From positions 938,977,195 through 939,041,194 of the forward strand of contig OY728120.1 of the NCBI GenBank assembly GCA_963277665.1: DNA of 64,000 nt, given 5' to 3'. The DNA comes from Viscum album (Eukaryota; Streptophyta; Magnoliopsida; Santalales; Viscaceae). The notes beneath the pieces were generated by a model that made no database searches, had not been told where the DNA came from, and saw only the letters and a program-made list of their open reading frames with translations. Below, one piece after another: positions 63,539-64,000 of the stretch (the stretch's first letter is position 1; each line of letters starts with the position of its first letter). The position numbers were made by a program, and so were the translations under genes.

Positions 63539-63849
63539 CGACCGTACTCCACCTGATTCCAAACCTCGGGTGGAGTATGCCAAAAGATCCGTCTCACTAA
63601 GAGGAACACAAAAAAGCTGACGGCACGTCGATCGGACGTCCGTAGCTCAAGATATGAGCGTTTCCGCTCCGAAGGCCCAGTTGGTTTCGTGAACGAACCA
63701 ACCCGGCCGAACTCAAAGTAATCCGAAACCTTGAGTGCAATAAACCGAAACGACCGTCTCGATCCAAGGATCGCATCGCCGCTGACGGTTCGTCAATCGG
63801 ACGTCCAGTCTGAAAGATATCAGCCTTTCCGTCTCACACCCACCCTGAG

Positions 63850-63916
63850 AAACTTCCCAGGAGGTCACCCATCCTGATCACTACTCTAAGCCAAGCACGC
63901 TTAACTACGGAGTTTT
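63850..63916 (-). other. 5S rRNA-derived segment inside E6 LTR
   Basis: On the minus strand this reads AACTCCGTAGTTAAGCGTGC, then TTGGCTTAGAGTAGTGATC, then AGGATGGGTGACCTCCTGGG and AAGT. It follows plant 5S rRNA from about the A box through the intermediate element to the C box, with few changes. The 5' third and the 3' end of 5S rRNA are missing or not recognisable, and no T-run terminator follows, so it is not a 5S gene. Cassandra TRIM elements are the known case of 5S sequence in plant LTRs. This LTR is of a different, gypsy type. Confidence 0.85.
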
Positions 63917-64000
63917 AACCACGTAGGCTCCCGAAAAAGAAGGTGCGCCTTGAGTATAGTATACCGAAACGACTGTCTCGATCCAAGGATCGCGTTGCCG

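Larger units (their letters stand above)
62179..64000 (-). mobile_element. E6: young gypsy LTR (3' LTR or solo LTR), runs off window
   Basis: Read on the minus strand it ends GGGTCGTGACA at 62179. Its order of blocks matches the E3 LTR: GTGTGGGTC-type tandem array, then TACTGAG...ACTCACCCCT, then CAGACGACGGACAG, then AGCCCCTGGCCTATGG and CTTGGGGTAGTCACGG. It is GC-rich and keeps its CpG sites, so it is much younger than everything else here. Since an E3-type LTR is about 3.3 kb, the start lies right of the window. Whether a full element follows cannot be seen. Confidence 0.85.
63454..64000. repeat. About 165-bp tandem units in E6 LTR
   Basis: Three units begin GACGGCGCGTCGATCGGACT (63454), GACGGCACGTCGATCGGACG (63618) and GACGGTTCGTCAATCGGACG (63784). 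Each ends with a GATCC-containing GTCTC segment. Units 2 and 3 share the ending CGATCCAAGGATCGC. Unit 3 is longer because a 5S-like segment occupies its middle. Confidence 0.85.

Noticed and set aside
63850..63916. Functional 5S rRNA gene
   Set aside because: Only the promoter-containing middle is present, the 5' part is missing or unrecognisable, and there is no T-run terminator. It sits within LTR repeat units.

Overview
This window looks like intergenic DNA from a seed plant with a large, repeat-rich genome. I found no host gene. Almost everything can be assigned to LTR retrotransposons: chromodomain Ty3/gypsy elements resembling the Tekay/Del chromoviruses, with 2.4-4 kb LTRs, initiator-Met-type primer sites and TGTAACACC-like LTR starts; one large Ty1/copia element resembling the SIRE group; and one element with no visible coding capacity. 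Most of the DNA is very AT-rich and CpG-poor. All coding sequences are broken by stops and frameshifts, as expected for old, methylated copies. Elements are labelled E1 to E6 (gypsy or non-coding) and C1 (copia).

Layout. E1 (1-6714, minus) is a gypsy element whose 3' end lies off the left edge. It has the best preserved gag-pol and a 2.8 kb 5' LTR. It sits inside the 3' LTR of C1 (6715-18857, minus), a 12 kb copia element with 1.5 kb LTRs, gag-protease-integrase-RT-RNase H in copia order, and about 4 kb between RNase H and the 3' LTR that may be an envelope-like remnant. About 1.9 kb (18858-20777) is unassigned.

From 20778 to 56229 there is a nested set on the plus strand. E2 is the outer element. 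Its 3' LTR is cut at 31364/53529 by E3. The 3' LTR of E3 is cut at 42744/53381 by E4. The 3' LTR of E4 carries an unclassified 689-bp insertion flanked by a 12-bp duplication. Removing each insertion restores LTR pairs of closely matching length: E2 4063 against 4226, E3 3260 against 3303, E4 2459 against 2459.

E5 (56231-62178, minus) has recognisable LTRs and a primer site but no coding region, and carries an exact 170-bp tandem duplication. Its 5' LTR is interrupted at 62179 by E6, the only young sequence here: a GC- and CpG-rich LTR related to the E3 LTR. E6 has several tandem-repeat layers and a segment in antisense orientation that matches the 5S rRNA gene promoter region (63850-63916).

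No tRNA, functional rRNA, CRISPR or host coding features were found. Coordinates of decayed domains are approximate. Homology between LTR copies was judged by eye, and no identity values were computed.
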